The notes: generated by a model from the letters alone, not told the origin. Shown: positions 7,637 to 14,140, counted from the first letter of the stretch. The stretch: DNA of 14,140 nucleotides from JBJKRF01 sp046704785 (GCA_046704785.1 JBJKRF010000123.1:1-14140); one strand, 5' to 3'. Numbers and translations are program-made.

Positions 7637-8419
7637 TCACCAGGTACAACTGGGACAGGTGCATATACCTGCCATTTTCCCCACGTGTTTATACATTGTA
7701 ATATGCGTGAACGGCTCGCCCAAGATTCCATCGTGGATGGCCCACGAGCGTAAGCGGATGCTGCGCTCCGCCGCCCGTTGGCGAAAGGGAGTCGAACCGT
7801 CCAAACGAGCATGGAGCACCCCCCCCTCGACAAAGCCGGTTTCGATGTCTTCCATCATGCGCCTGCCCATTTGATAGGTAAATCCGTAGCGCTCGAATAT
7901 GATGGCGTTATGATAATAAAGTGGTTCGACAAAATAGATATCATGCCCCAGGCTGCTGACGAACTCTTCAAATGTACGAATCGCCGGGGCCAGCATGCGC
8001 AGCCCACGCCGAATCTGACCGGGGGCGAGTCTCGCTTGCAGAGCCTTTTCTTCTGCCTCGACATTACGTTTCAACGTCCCGAAACGCGTTCGCGAGCCGT
8101 CGGGCATTTGGTCCACGTCGAAGCGCGGTGAATCAGGATTGTTGAGCACATACAACAGGATGTGAATCTGCCCGGTTACGGTATCCGTCAGATGGCCGTA
8201 GATGAGCGGATCGGGAAAATCAGGCTTATGGAACAGGTAAATCTCTACGTCGCTGGAACCCGGCGTGAAGCGGAATCGCAACAGGCTCGCCGCCTCGGGG
8301 GAAGTCAACGCCGGCAGGTGGAAATATTCGATTAATTCAGGGGGAATGATGCGGGTGTAAATTCCCCGTTTTTCGGCATCTGCCAGGAGGTTAATCCCGC
8401 CAATCGTAGAAGGGATCAT
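7637..8419 (-). CDS. protein of unknown function coupled to smpB, CxCxxC tail
   Basis: I do not recognise a named family for this 260-residue soluble protein. The ATG at 8417-8419 is preferred over a longer form starting at 8461, because TGGAG (8425-8429) sits 5 bases upstream. That start lies 10 bases after the smpB stop, whereas the longer form would overlap smpB. No signal peptide or membrane helix is evident. The middle has a basic, helical stretch. The region YYHNAIIFERYGFTYQMG vaguely recalls the last helix-strand of GNAT acetyltransferases, which is not enough for an assignment. The protein ends in ICTCPSCTW, so C253, C255 and C258 form a compact CxCxxC cluster that could bind a metal or be redox active. 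Translational coupling to smpB suggests coordinated expression, but not necessarily a role in ribosome rescue. Confidence 0.8.
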   Translation of the reverse strand: MIPSTIGGINLLADAEKRGIYTRIIPPELIEYFHLPALTSPEAASLLRFRFTPGSSDVEIYLFHKPDFPDPLIYGHLTDTVTGQIHILLYVLNNPDSPRFDVDQMPDGSRTRFGTLKRNVEAEEKALQARLAPGQIRRGLRMLAPAIRTFEEFVSSLGHDIYFVEPLYYHNAIIFERYGFTYQMGRRMMEDIETGFVEGGVLHARLDGSTPFRQRAAERSIRLRSWAIHDGILGEPFTHITMYKHVGKMAGICTCPSCTW

Positions 8420-8429
8420 TCGGTCTCCA

Positions 8430-8879
8430 TCAACGAATACGCATCTCGCGACCCTGTTCACGTTCTTGGTCGCGTCTGGCGATGGCTTCCCGTTTGTCGT
8501 GCAGCTTTTTCCCCTTGGCGATGGCGATTTCCAGTTTGGCCCGCCCGGCCTTGAGATAGACGCGCGTCGGGATGATGGTCACGCCCTTCTGGCGAACGGC
8601 ATCCCACAATTCACGGATCTCCCGTTTGTTGAGCAGCAAACGCCTGGGCCGTCTCGGGTCATGATTGAATCGATTGGCCTGTACATAAGGAGCAATGTGC
8701 GCTTCCATTAAAAAGGCCTCGTGTTCGTCCACTTTGACATACGCTTCCGCCAGGCTGATCTGTCCCGCCCGAATCGACTTGATCTCGCTGCCTTGCAGCG
8801 ACAACCCGGCCTCGTAATGTTCCAGCAGAAAATATTCAAACCGCGCCTTGCGGTTGGTTGCAACGACTTTTACATCCAC
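8430..8879 (-). CDS. smpB: SsrA-binding protein SmpB
   Basis: A 149-residue SmpB, which binds tmRNA and delivers it to ribosomes stalled on truncated messages for trans-translation. Family hallmarks are the N-terminal VVATNRKARFEYFLLEHYEAG, then LQGSEIKSIRAGQISLAEAYV, the RRPRRLLLNKREI segment, KGVTIIPTRVYLKAGRAKLEIAIAKGKKLHDKRE, and a basic C-terminal tail that forms a helix in the mRNA channel. Length is normal for the family. The start is GTG, fixed by the conserved MxVKVVATN beginning. No ribosome binding site is seen, but TAGAAT ends 6 bases before the GTG, which suggests a leaderless or very short-leader transcript. The tmRNA gene itself is not in the window. The next gene begins 10 bases downstream. 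Confidence 0.97.
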   Translation of the reverse strand: MDVKVVATNRKARFEYFLLEHYEAGLSLQGSEIKSIRAGQISLAEAYVKVDEHEAFLMEAHIAPYVQANRFNHDPRRPRRLLLNKREIRELWDAVRQKGVTIIPTRVYLKAGRAKLEIAIAKGKKLHDKREAIARRDQEREQGREMRIR

Positions 8880-8885
8880 AGTGCG

Positions 8886-8891
8886 ATTCTA
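8886..8891 (-). promoter_or_regulatory. candidate -10 element directly upstream of smpB
   Basis: On the minus strand TTAGAAT ends 6 bases before the GTG of smpB. Transcription normally starts about 6-8 bases after this hexamer, which would place the start at or next to the first codon. No good -35 hexamer is visible at 16-18 bases. The gap to the preceding MFS gene is only 52 bases, so readthrough from it is also possible. Confidence 0.35.
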
Positions 8892-8931
8892 ACATGATTA
8901 GCAGCGCCGCAACGAAAGACCCGCCCGGCGC

Positions 8932-10218
8932 TCAGCCCCACTTCAAAATGGAAACTCCCGCCAGCAGCCGGAAGGCCCCAAACAGAATCAAGGCGGATAC
9001 AAGGCCGATGCCCGTGGCGACGAACGGCCCTAACAAGGAGCCAACCAAAATACAGGCATTCAAGATGATGTTATACCAGGCCAAATGGGCGGGACGGTCG
9101 TCTTCGGGGCAGTTTTCGAGCAGGTAATTGGCGTATGCGCCACCGACCAGAGCCCAGACCATCCCGCCGATGGCCGATATGACGTAAAACTGCCAGGCCT
9201 GCGTCGAGACGGCCATCAACATTGGGTAGAGGCACATCAACGCCACGCCCCAACCCGTTACGGATTTATGCCCAAGTTTGCGCACGACCCGGCTGAGTTG
9301 GGTGGAGCCGAAGAACATCAGGAAGTAGAACAAGGCCGTGCCCAGGCCGATCTGTTGATCGGTCAAATTCAGGTCACGAACTTGAAAAATTGGGAAAAGC
9401 GGGATCGCCAGGTACTGCGACAGGTGGAAGGCCAGGAAAGCCAGCAGCGTGCTGCGAAAGGGTGTCTTCCAGACATCCAGGCGCAACAGCGCCTGCAATC
9501 CACGGGAAGAGGCAGACCGGTTTGACGGCGAGGCAGCCTGCCGGGGCGTCTGTCCAAATGGAAGTTGACGAGGCGGTAACGGCTTGACGAAGTATAAGTG
9601 GAAGCTGCTCATCGCCGCGCCGACGAATCCGATAAAAAAGACCAGTTGATAGCCCTGGGGAAAGGGGAGTCTATCGAGCAGGTAGCCGCTCAACAGAGAG
9701 GTCAACATAAACGTGCATGAGAGAACCACGTTGCGGATACCTGCCACATACGCCCGCCAGTCGGACGGTACTGCAGAAGCGAACAACGCATTGAAACCGA
9801 TGCCCAGCGCTGTCAGGGGGATAGCCATGAGCAGGTTGATGGCGATCAATACCCACACCTGCGCTTTGCCAGCCAGCAACCAGGGCAAGGGCACCCAGAG
9901 CAAGAATCCAATGCGATACAGCACGGAAGTCCAGAAGACGGCTTTGTTGACCGGACGGCGTTCCAGCCAGCGACTCATGGATAACGCCAGCGTCAGGCTG
10001 ACGAACGCAGGAACCGCGCCGAACAACCCAATCTCGAAACCAGTTGCCCCGAGGCGGGTTGCGTAAACGTTGAGAAAATTGATGGCCGATCCGCTCAGTA
10101 CACCGAACCAACCGATGTCGAAGTACAGGTGGGTGAAGTTCGAGCGGTATTCCGCCGGAACGACAGTAGTGTGGAAGACACGACGAAATGCCTGCACGAG
10201 GTTGATTATACTTGGCAC
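8932..10218 (-). CDS. major facilitator superfamily (MFS) transporter
   Basis: A 428-residue polytopic membrane protein with about 12 hydrophobic helices in two halves, separated by a polar, flexible cytoplasmic linker around residues 225-255 (PRQLPFGQTPRQAASPSNRS). SMSRWLERRPVNKAVFW corresponds to the loop 2-3 motif A region, in a degenerate form. The overall pattern is that of proton-coupled MFS permeases, probably an exporter, but the substrate cannot be predicted. It is not closely similar to the MFS protein encoded next to it. The start is uncertain: GTG at 10216-10218 has no ribosome binding site. A second in-frame GTG at 10195-10197 (residue 8) lies 7 bases after a perfect TATAAT, so a leaderless start there is plausible. 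It follows the other MFS gene by 41 bases. Confidence 0.85.
   Translation of the reverse strand: MPSIINLVQAFRRVFHTTVVPAEYRSNFTHLYFDIGWFGVLSGSAINFLNVYATRLGATGFEIGLFGAVPAFVSLTLALSMSRWLERRPVNKAVFWTSVLYRIGFLLWVPLPWLLAGKAQVWVLIAINLLMAIPLTALGIGFNALFASAVPSDWRAYVAGIRNVVLSCTFMLTSLLSGYLLDRLPFPQGYQLVFFIGFVGAAMSSFHLYFVKPLPPRQLPFGQTPRQAASPSNRSASSRGLQALLRLDVWKTPFRSTLLAFLAFHLSQYLAIPLFPIFQVRDLNLTDQQIGLGTALFYFLMFFGSTQLSRVVRKLGHKSVTGWGVALMCLYPMLMAVSTQAWQFYVISAIGGMVWALVGGAYANYLLENCPEDDRPAHLAWYNIILNACILVGSLLGPFVATGIGLVSALILFGAFRLLAGVSILKWG
10205..10210 (-). promoter_or_regulatory. TATAAT hexamer between two possible starts of the MFS gene
   Basis: A perfect TATAAT on the minus strand lies 7 bases upstream of the GTG at 10195-10197, the eighth codon of the longest reading. 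No convincing -35 element is present. If used, transcription would begin at about the GTG itself, making the message leaderless and the protein seven residues shorter than the longest form. Confidence 0.35.
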
Positions 10219-10259
10219 GCTCGCAAAGTGCCGACTCAGCCCTTTGCAAGATCGTCAAC

Positions 10260-11546
10260 TTAGGGAGACTCGGGCAAGGCGTCCAATGGTTCGGGGGCGT
10301 CGAGGGTCTTCAAGTTACGCATCTCCGGCCAGATTTTTGCGACGGCCAGCACCACCAGGATCGTGCAGATTCCCCCACCGACGACCGATAGGATCGGGCC
10401 AAACAGGGCAGCCGTCAGCCCGGACTCGAACCCGCCGAGTTCGTTCGACGCGCCGATGAAAATATTGTTCACGGCAGAGATACGCCCGCGCATTTCGTCC
10501 GGAGTGTATGTCAATATCAGTGTACCGCGAATGACGACGCTGATATTGTCGAGGCCACCCAACAGGGCCAACATCACCATCGAAAACCAAAACGAGAGCG
10601 AAATGCCGAAGGCGATCGTAGCCAGCCCAAAACCGGTGACAGCAAACAACAAGGTCCAACCGGCGCGCTTGAAGGGCGGCATGTGGGCCATGACGAACGC
10701 CATGATCAACGCTCCCACCGATGGCGCAGCGCGCATCAGCCCCAGTCCTTCCGCGCCAACCTTGAGCACATCGGTTGCGTAGACCGGCAACAGTGTGACG
10801 GCTCCCCCGAACAGGACACCGAACATGTCAAGTGTAATGGCCGCCAAAATCACTTTGGTGTTGCGAATGAAGTGCACGCCCTCCGACAGCGATTCCAACG
10901 TAGCTGCTTTGCGCGAGAGCGCGAGCTGGCGCCCCTGGATGAGACCGACCAGCACGACAAAGGTCAACGCGCCGAGTGCGTCGAGCACGTACACGATGGT
11001 CACTTTGCCCCAAAATGCGACGATCAGGCCGGCAACGGTCGGGCCGATGATGGCAGCCAGTTGCCACGAGCTGCTGTTCCAGGTGGCTGCGCTGGTAAAG
11101 TGCTCCGGCGGAATTGTCTCCGGCAACATGGCCGAGGTTGCCGGCGCATTGAAGGAACGCGCGATGCCAATTCCCAAAAGACACAGATAGATCAGGAATA
11201 ACGACCCCTGAATAAACGAGAGCAACGCCAGGCCAAGGGAACAGACCGACAGCAGGAACTGCGTGATGACGACAATCCGCCGACGGTTATGCTGATCGGC
11301 CACGTGCCCGCCGGGCAGGGAAAGCAAAATGACCGGCACAACCTGCACCAACCCAACCATGCCAAGGGCAAGTTCGCTGTGCGTACGCAGCCATAATTCC
11401 CAGCCGATCGCAAAGGATACCATCTGGTTGCCGAAAGAAGTAATGAATCTTCCGATCAGGAACAGACGGAAATCTCGAAAACGGAGGGCCGCATACGGGT
11501 CGTGATGCTGATTGGAGTCAACAGATTTGCGCGGTGTTATCTTCAA
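10260..11546 (-). CDS. MFS drug/siderophore exporter, DHA3 (EntS-like) type
   Basis: A 428-residue MFS permease with about 12 membrane helices. The N-terminal ALRFRDFRLFLIGRFITSFGNQM, the motif A sequence LPGGHVADQHNRRRIVV (residues 78-93; D84 and R88-R90 visible), the helix 4-5 region ARSFNAPATSAMLPETIPPE and NSSSWQLAAIIGPTVAGLI are typical of the DHA3/EntS branch, which exports drugs, macrolides or siderophores in exchange for protons. The C-terminal half keeps the conserved MRGRISAVNNIFIGASNELG. The start is TTG, with GAGG (11552-11555) 5 bases upstream. A promoter-like TATAAT and a leader hairpin lie further upstream. The substrate is unknown; the neighbouring ABC export genes hint at a detoxification or efflux region. 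Confidence 0.92.
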   Translation of the reverse strand: MKITPRKSVDSNQHHDPYAALRFRDFRLFLIGRFITSFGNQMVSFAIGWELWLRTHSELALGMVGLVQVVPVILLSLPGGHVADQHNRRRIVVITQFLLSVCSLGLALLSFIQGSLFLIYLCLLGIGIARSFNAPATSAMLPETIPPEHFTSAATWNSSSWQLAAIIGPTVAGLIVAFWGKVTIVYVLDALGALTFVVLVGLIQGRQLALSRKAATLESLSEGVHFIRNTKVILAAITLDMFGVLFGGAVTLLPVYATDVLKVGAEGLGLMRAAPSVGALIMAFVMAHMPPFKRAGWTLLFAVTGFGLATIAFGISLSFWFSMVMLALLGGLDNISVVIRGTLILTYTPDEMRGRISAVNNIFIGASNELGGFESGLTAALFGPILSVVGGGICTILVVLAVAKIWPEMRNLKTLDAPEPLDALPESP

Positions 11547-11583
11547 ATCAACCTCATAAGAATCACACAGGCCTTCTAAAATA

Positions 11584-11604
11584 GGCGTCCTAGCGCCGGA
11601 CGCC
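11584..11604 (-). terminator. G/C-rich hairpin in the leader of the MFS gene; attenuator or terminator
   Basis: Perfect 7-bp inverted repeat, GGCGTCC (11584-11590) and GGACGCC (11598-11604), with a 7-base loop. On the minus strand it is followed at once by TATTTTA, so it resembles a weak intrinsic terminator. It lies between the candidate TATAAT and the TTG start of the MFS gene. It could end ABC transcripts, attenuate MFS expression or stabilise the leader. Confidence 0.4.
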
Positions 11605-11618
11605 CATTTAACGGTGCA

Positions 11619-11624
11619 ATTATA
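11619..11624 (-). promoter_or_regulatory. candidate -10 element for the MFS gene
   Basis: Perfect TATAAT on the minus strand, 72 bases upstream of the TTG start of the DHA3-type MFS gene. No good -35 hexamer is found at the usual distance. The dyad TCCCTGGTCAGGGA is centred about 52 bases upstream of the predicted transcription start, the usual place for an activator-dependent promoter with a poor -35. Confidence 0.4.
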
Positions 11625-11646
11625 CGTTCCTTTGGAATTTTGTTTT

Positions 11647-11674
11647 TTGGGGATTTTCCCTGGTCAGGGAGTAA
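11647..11674 (+). repeat. recurring dyad motif, copy 2
   Basis: TTGGGGATTTTCCCTGG, then TCAGGGAGTAA, matches copy 1 at 1964-1991 in block order. Its core TCCCTGGTCAGGGA (11657-11670) is a perfect 6-bp palindromic dyad with a 2-base centre. The CACTAATCGG block following in copy 1 is found here only after an intervening hairpin, at 11718-11727. The dyad lies upstream of the DHA3-type MFS gene, which is transcribed in the opposite direction to that shown. Confidence 0.5.
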
Positions 11675-11679
11675 GCGTG

Positions 11680-11714
11680 AGGGTGTAGGCGGCGCTTCGC
11701 GCCGCCTACACCCT
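11680..11714. terminator. perfect 16-bp hairpin downstream of the ABC ATPase operon
   Basis: AGGGTGTAGGCGGCGC (11680-11695) and its exact complement GCGCCGCCTACACCCT (11699-11714) flank a TTC loop. The stem has no mismatch. It lies 50 bases after the stop of the last ABC gene, in the right place for a terminator, but neither side has a T-run. It is therefore either a non-canonical terminator/mRNA-stabilising structure or a REP-like palindromic element. It sits between the two conserved blocks of the dyad motif. A smaller 5-bp inverted repeat (11734-11738 and 11746-11750) lies between it and the gene. Confidence 0.55.
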
Positions 11715-11763
11715 GAGCACTAATCGGAGCACGGACGGTGACAGGCCGTCATCCCCGTACAAA

Positions 11764-12696
11764 TTATGAAGAATGGGCCAGAAGGGTAAATACGTCCTCC
11801 AGGCTGGATTCAACCGAGTCAACTGCCTGAATGTTGAGGCCTTTTTCTGCCAGAGTCGCCTTCAGACGTTTGGGCGTCCACTCCCCGGGCTTGACGATGA
11901 CGTGAGCCCGGTCGCCGTGCAGGCTGGCCTGGGCAATGCCGTCCATCTGGTTAAGGGCCTCCACGGCTTCGAGCAGCGGCTTGACATCCAGGTCCCAGGC
12001 GGCGCCTTTGAGATAGGTGGTTTTCAAGCCGGCAGGGGTATCCAGCGCTAACAACTTTCCGCGGTACATAAATGCCACCCGGTTGCAGTGTTCGGCTTCG
12101 TCCATGTAATGGGTTGTGATGAAGACCGTGGTACCGGATGAGGCCAATTGGTAGATCAAATCCCAGAATTCGCGCCGCGCCACCGGGTCGACGCCGCTGG
12201 TCGGTTCGTCGAGGAACAGCAGCGGCGGTTGATGAATCAGGGCACAGCCGAGGGCCAGGCGCTGTCGCCAGCCTCCGGAGAGTTCCGTCGTAAAGGCCCG
12301 CGTACGTGTTTCCAGGCCCACCATGTGCAGGATTTCGCCGATGCGCTGTTTTTCCTTGTCTGCCGGCACATCATAGACACCGGCATAGAATTGCAAGTTT
12401 TCGAGCACGGTCAAGTCGTTATAGAGCGCAAATTTTTGCGACATGTAGCCGAGGTGCGACTTGATCGTTTCCGGGTCTTGGGTAACATCGACGCCCATGA
12501 TGCGGGCGGTTCCTTCCGTTGGCGTCAGCAAGCCACATAACATGCGGATGGTAGTGGTCTTGCCGCTGCCGTTCGGGCCCAGGTAACCGAGAACTTCTCC
12601 CGGTCGCACGCTGAAGGAGACGTGGTCGACGGCAGTGAAATCGCCAAATTTTTTGGTCAGCCCCAACACTTCAAGCGGAGGAACCTGGTCTGCCAT
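11764..12696 (-). CDS. ABC transporter ATP-binding protein, second ATPase (consensus site)
   Basis: A 310-residue ATPase subunit of an ABC-2 type exporter. Motifs: Walker A GPNGSGKTT (residues 40-48), Q-loop Q87, signature LSGGWRQ (139-145), Walker B LLFLDEP (D163-E164) and H-loop H196 in ITTHYMDEAEHC. All catalytic residues are present. The C-terminal ~90 residues form the extra domain common in this branch (EDVFTLL end). The sequence corresponds to the C-terminal half of YbhF/RbbA-like double ATPases. ATG with AGGAG (12703-12707) 6 bases upstream. The first 26 bases overlap the end of the preceding ATPase gene, so the two are translationally coupled and probably form a heterodimer. No ABC-2 permease gene follows before the hairpin. 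Confidence 0.95.
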   Translation of the reverse strand: MADQVPPLEVLGLTKKFGDFTAVDHVSFSVRPGEVLGYLGPNGSGKTTTIRMLCGLLTPTEGTARIMGVDVTQDPETIKSHLGYMSQKFALYNDLTVLENLQFYAGVYDVPADKEKQRIGEILHMVGLETRTRAFTTELSGGWRQRLALGCALIHQPPLLFLDEPTSGVDPVARREFWDLIYQLASSGTTVFITTHYMDEAEHCNRVAFMYRGKLLALDTPAGLKTTYLKGAAWDLDVKPLLEAVEALNQMDGIAQASLHGDRAHVIVKPGEWTPKRLKATLAEKGLNIQAVDSVESSLEDVFTLLAHSS

Positions 12697-13630
12697 ATTC
12701 CGCTCCTTCCATTTCCAATAATTGAATGAAGACGTCTTCCAGCGTGGGCGCCACCGGAACGAGGTGGGTCATCGAGACGTTGGCAGCCGCCAACGTTGCA
12801 GGCAAACGCTTCACCGGGCCTTCGGGCGCGCGGACGCGCAAATGCAAATATCCGCCGAAACTGTGTACGTCTTCCACATCCGGGTCTTCGGCGGCAATTT
12901 CCTTGGCCTTGATCTGGGGGGCAGCCGCCAGTTCGAGAATACGCCCCGCCAAGCCCGCCATCAGTTCGCGCGGCGCACCCTGGGTCAGCACCCGTCCATG
13001 GTTCATAAAGACCACACGGTTGAAACGCATAGCCTCGTCCATGTAGGGCGTACTGACCAAGACCGCCGAACCGGCGCGCAATAGACCGATCAAAAGCTGC
13101 CAGAACTCCTGGCGAGCTACCGGGTCTACACCGCCCGTCGGTTCGTCCAGCAGAAGCACCTTAGGGCGATGGACAAGCGCACAGGCCAGGCCAAGTTTCT
13201 TCTGCATGCCGCCCGAAAGGGCCGCTGCCGGCCTGTTGGCGAATTCTTCCAGGCCGGCAAAGCGCAGCAAATCGTGGGAACGTTCTTCCCGTTCATCGTC
13301 AGGCACTTCGAAAACTTCGCCGAAGAAATCCAGATTTTCTTTGACGCTCAAGTCGCCATACAGGCTGAAGCGCTGCGCCAGATAGCCAATCTCTTCACGG
13401 GCTTTTTCGACCTGGGCCGGAACCTGGAACCCGGCGACGCGTATCGTGCCTTCCGTTGGATCGAGTGCGCCGCAGAACAGGCGCATGGTCGTCGTCTTCC
13501 CGGCGCCGTCTGGCCCGACCAGGCCAACCATTTCTCCGGCGCGCACTTTCAGGTTAAGGTTGTCCACGGCGCGCGCAGAGCCAAAGGTCTTGACCAGGTT
13601 CTCGGCTTCCAGCAAAATTTCGGTTTCCAT
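12671..13630 (-). CDS. ABC transporter ATP-binding protein, first ATPase (H-loop His replaced by Pro)
   Basis: A 319-residue ATPase subunit. Motifs: Walker A GPDGAGKTT (residues 39-47), Q86 in the Q-loop (YLAQRFSLYGDL), signature LSGGMQKK (138-145), Walker B LLLDEPTGGVD (D162-E163). The H-loop reads LVSTPYMDEA: P195 stands where the switch histidine normally is, and the codon is a clean CCC. The same weakening is known in the N-terminal half of fused YbhF/RbbA-type ATPases, so this is the degenerate partner of an asymmetric pair. The C-terminal extension ends EDVFIQLLEMEG. It starts 2 bases after the stop of the adaptor gene, without a strong ribosome binding site (coupled translation), and its 3' end overlaps the next ATPase gene by 26 bases. 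Confidence 0.95.
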   Translation of the reverse strand: METEILLEAENLVKTFGSARAVDNLNLKVRAGEMVGLVGPDGAGKTTTMRLFCGALDPTEGTIRVAGFQVPAQVEKAREEIGYLAQRFSLYGDLSVKENLDFFGEVFEVPDDEREERSHDLLRFAGLEEFANRPAAALSGGMQKKLGLACALVHRPKVLLLDEPTGGVDPVARQEFWQLLIGLLRAGSAVLVSTPYMDEAMRFNRVVFMNHGRVLTQGAPRELMAGLAGRILELAAAPQIKAKEIAAEDPDVEDVHSFGGYLHLRVRAPEGPVKRLPATLAAANVSMTHLVPVAPTLEDVFIQLLEMEGAEYGRPGSSA

Positions 13631-13632
13631 GA

Positions 13633-14140
13633 TTACTTCTGACTGAAAGTCACATCAGCGGGCATGCCCGGTTTGAGCTTGCCGGAGGTATCCTGCAGCT
13701 TGAGCTTGACCGCAAAGACTGTGGTCTTGCGTCCTTCCACCGTCTGCACATTGCGCGGCGTGAACTCTGCCTGGTCCGAGATGTAGGTCACACTGGCCTG
13801 GAACGTCTGCCCAGGGAACGAGTCCACCGTCACGCTGGCCGACTCGCCCAAGGTCACTTCTCCGATGCGATCTTCCGGCACGTAGACGGTGATGGTCAGT
13901 TCGTCCAGCCGTCCCATGGTCAGCACCACCGAGCCCGGATTGACTGCCTCGCCCGGTTCGACCGCACGGGTCAGGATGACGCCATCCGCAGGTGCTTTGA
14001 CCGTCAGCTTCTCCATCTGCACATCGATCTGATCCAGGTTGGCTTGCGCCTGCGCGACTGCCGTGTGCGCCTGGTCGTCGGCGGACTGCGCCTGATTGAG
14101 CGCATCCTGCGCTGCGGTCACCGCGGGCGCTTCCGTGCCC
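13633..14140 (-). CDS. HlyD/YbhG-family membrane fusion (adaptor) protein, C-terminal part
   Basis: The reading frame runs off the right edge; the codons just before the first possible start in the window still read GTEAPAV, so the gene is cut by the window and not truncated in nature. Visible: the second half of an Ala/Gln-rich coiled-coil hairpin (DALNQAQSADDQAHTAVAQA), the lipoyl-like half motif VKAPADGVILTRAVEPGEAV, the beta-barrel with VYVPEDRIGEVTLGESASVT, and a C-terminal domain with AEFTPRNVQTVEGRKT and KLKPGMPADVTF. The AEFTPxxVQT segment is characteristic of YbhG-like adaptors that work with YbhF-type ATPases. It is anchored at the inner membrane by its missing N-terminus and links the exporter to the envelope. 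First visible gene of the minus-strand ABC operon, 2 bases before the next start. Confidence 0.93.
   Translation of the reverse strand, partial: GTEAPAVTAAQDALNQAQSADDQAHTAVAQAQANLDQIDVQMEKLTVKAPADGVILTRAVEPGEAVNPGSVVLTMGRLDELTITVYVPEDRIGEVTLGESASVTVDSFPGQTFQASVTYISDQAEFTPRNVQTVEGRKTTVFAVKLKLQDTSGKLKPGMPADVTFSQK

Noticed and set aside
7636..7665. Terminator hairpin between the convergent HD-GYP and unknown-protein genes
   Set aside because: Only a 4-bp CCAG/CTGG stem within the coding end is found, although an A/T run follows on the minus strand; too weak to call.
8420..8461. Longer start (8461) for the smpB-linked gene
   Set aside because: It would overlap smpB by 32 bases and lacks a ribosome binding site; ATG at 8419 has TGGAG at good spacing.
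9671..10258. 195-residue minus-strand frame inside the MFS gene
   Set aside because: It lies in another frame of a clear 12-helix transporter and shows no hydrophobic helices or domain pattern of its own.
11734..11750. GACGG/CCGTC inverted repeat as terminator of the ABC operon
   Set aside because: The stem is only 5 bp and no T-run follows on the minus strand.
12671..13630. Treating the H-loop proline as proof of an inactive pseudogene
   Set aside because: The frame and all other motifs are intact, and degenerate H-loops are known in the corresponding half of related double ATPases.

Overview
The window looks like a chromosomal segment of a mesophilic environmental bacterium. I infer Chloroflexota (Anaerolineae-like) at moderate confidence. 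The reasons are a long Cache/HAMP/PAS/GAF histidine kinase with the SISHDLRAPLRAIDGFS-type phosphoacceptor box followed by an Rcp1-like receiver, moderately high G+C, frequent GTG/TTG starts, and an unrecognised gene coupled to smpB. No rRNA, tRNA, CRISPR array, insertion sequence or phage gene was seen.

Layout: (1) 1-480 is the C-terminal end of an NDP-sugar epimerase/dehydratase, broken by two in-frame stops and more A/T-rich than the rest. It is followed closely by a complete GT4 glycosyltransferase (490-1677), the tail of a surface-polysaccharide or glycolipid locus. (2) 1678-2063 is a 386-base gap with a possible second epimerase relic and a G/C-dyad motif that recurs about 9.7 kb away. 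(3) 2064-7616, plus strand, is a signalling cluster: an 1184-residue membrane histidine kinase with one Cache-like, one GAF and four PAS regions, a single-domain Rcp1-like response regulator, and a REC-PAS-HD-GYP protein expected to hydrolyse cyclic di-GMP. (4) From 7637 to the window end all genes are on the minus strand. In transcription order they are a partial HlyD/YbhG-type adaptor, two ABC ATPases, a 217-base regulatory gap, two unrelated MFS exporters, smpB, and a conserved-looking protein of unknown function coupled to smpB.

How they fit together: the kinase probably phosphorylates the small receiver and/or the HD-GYP receiver, so the visible output is second-messenger turnover rather than transcription. 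The adaptor and the two ATPases are the split equivalent of an adaptor plus a YbhF/RbbA-type double ATPase. The ABC-2 permease normally found just downstream is absent, and the first ATPase has proline in place of the H-loop histidine.

No wholly new system is demonstrated. The items most worth a second look are the recurring dyad motif (1964-1991 and 11647-11674) with a 16-bp perfect hairpin beside the second copy, the asymmetric ATPase pair lacking a permease, the unknown smpB-linked protein with a CxCxxC tail, and possible leaderless starts at smpB and the second MFS gene.
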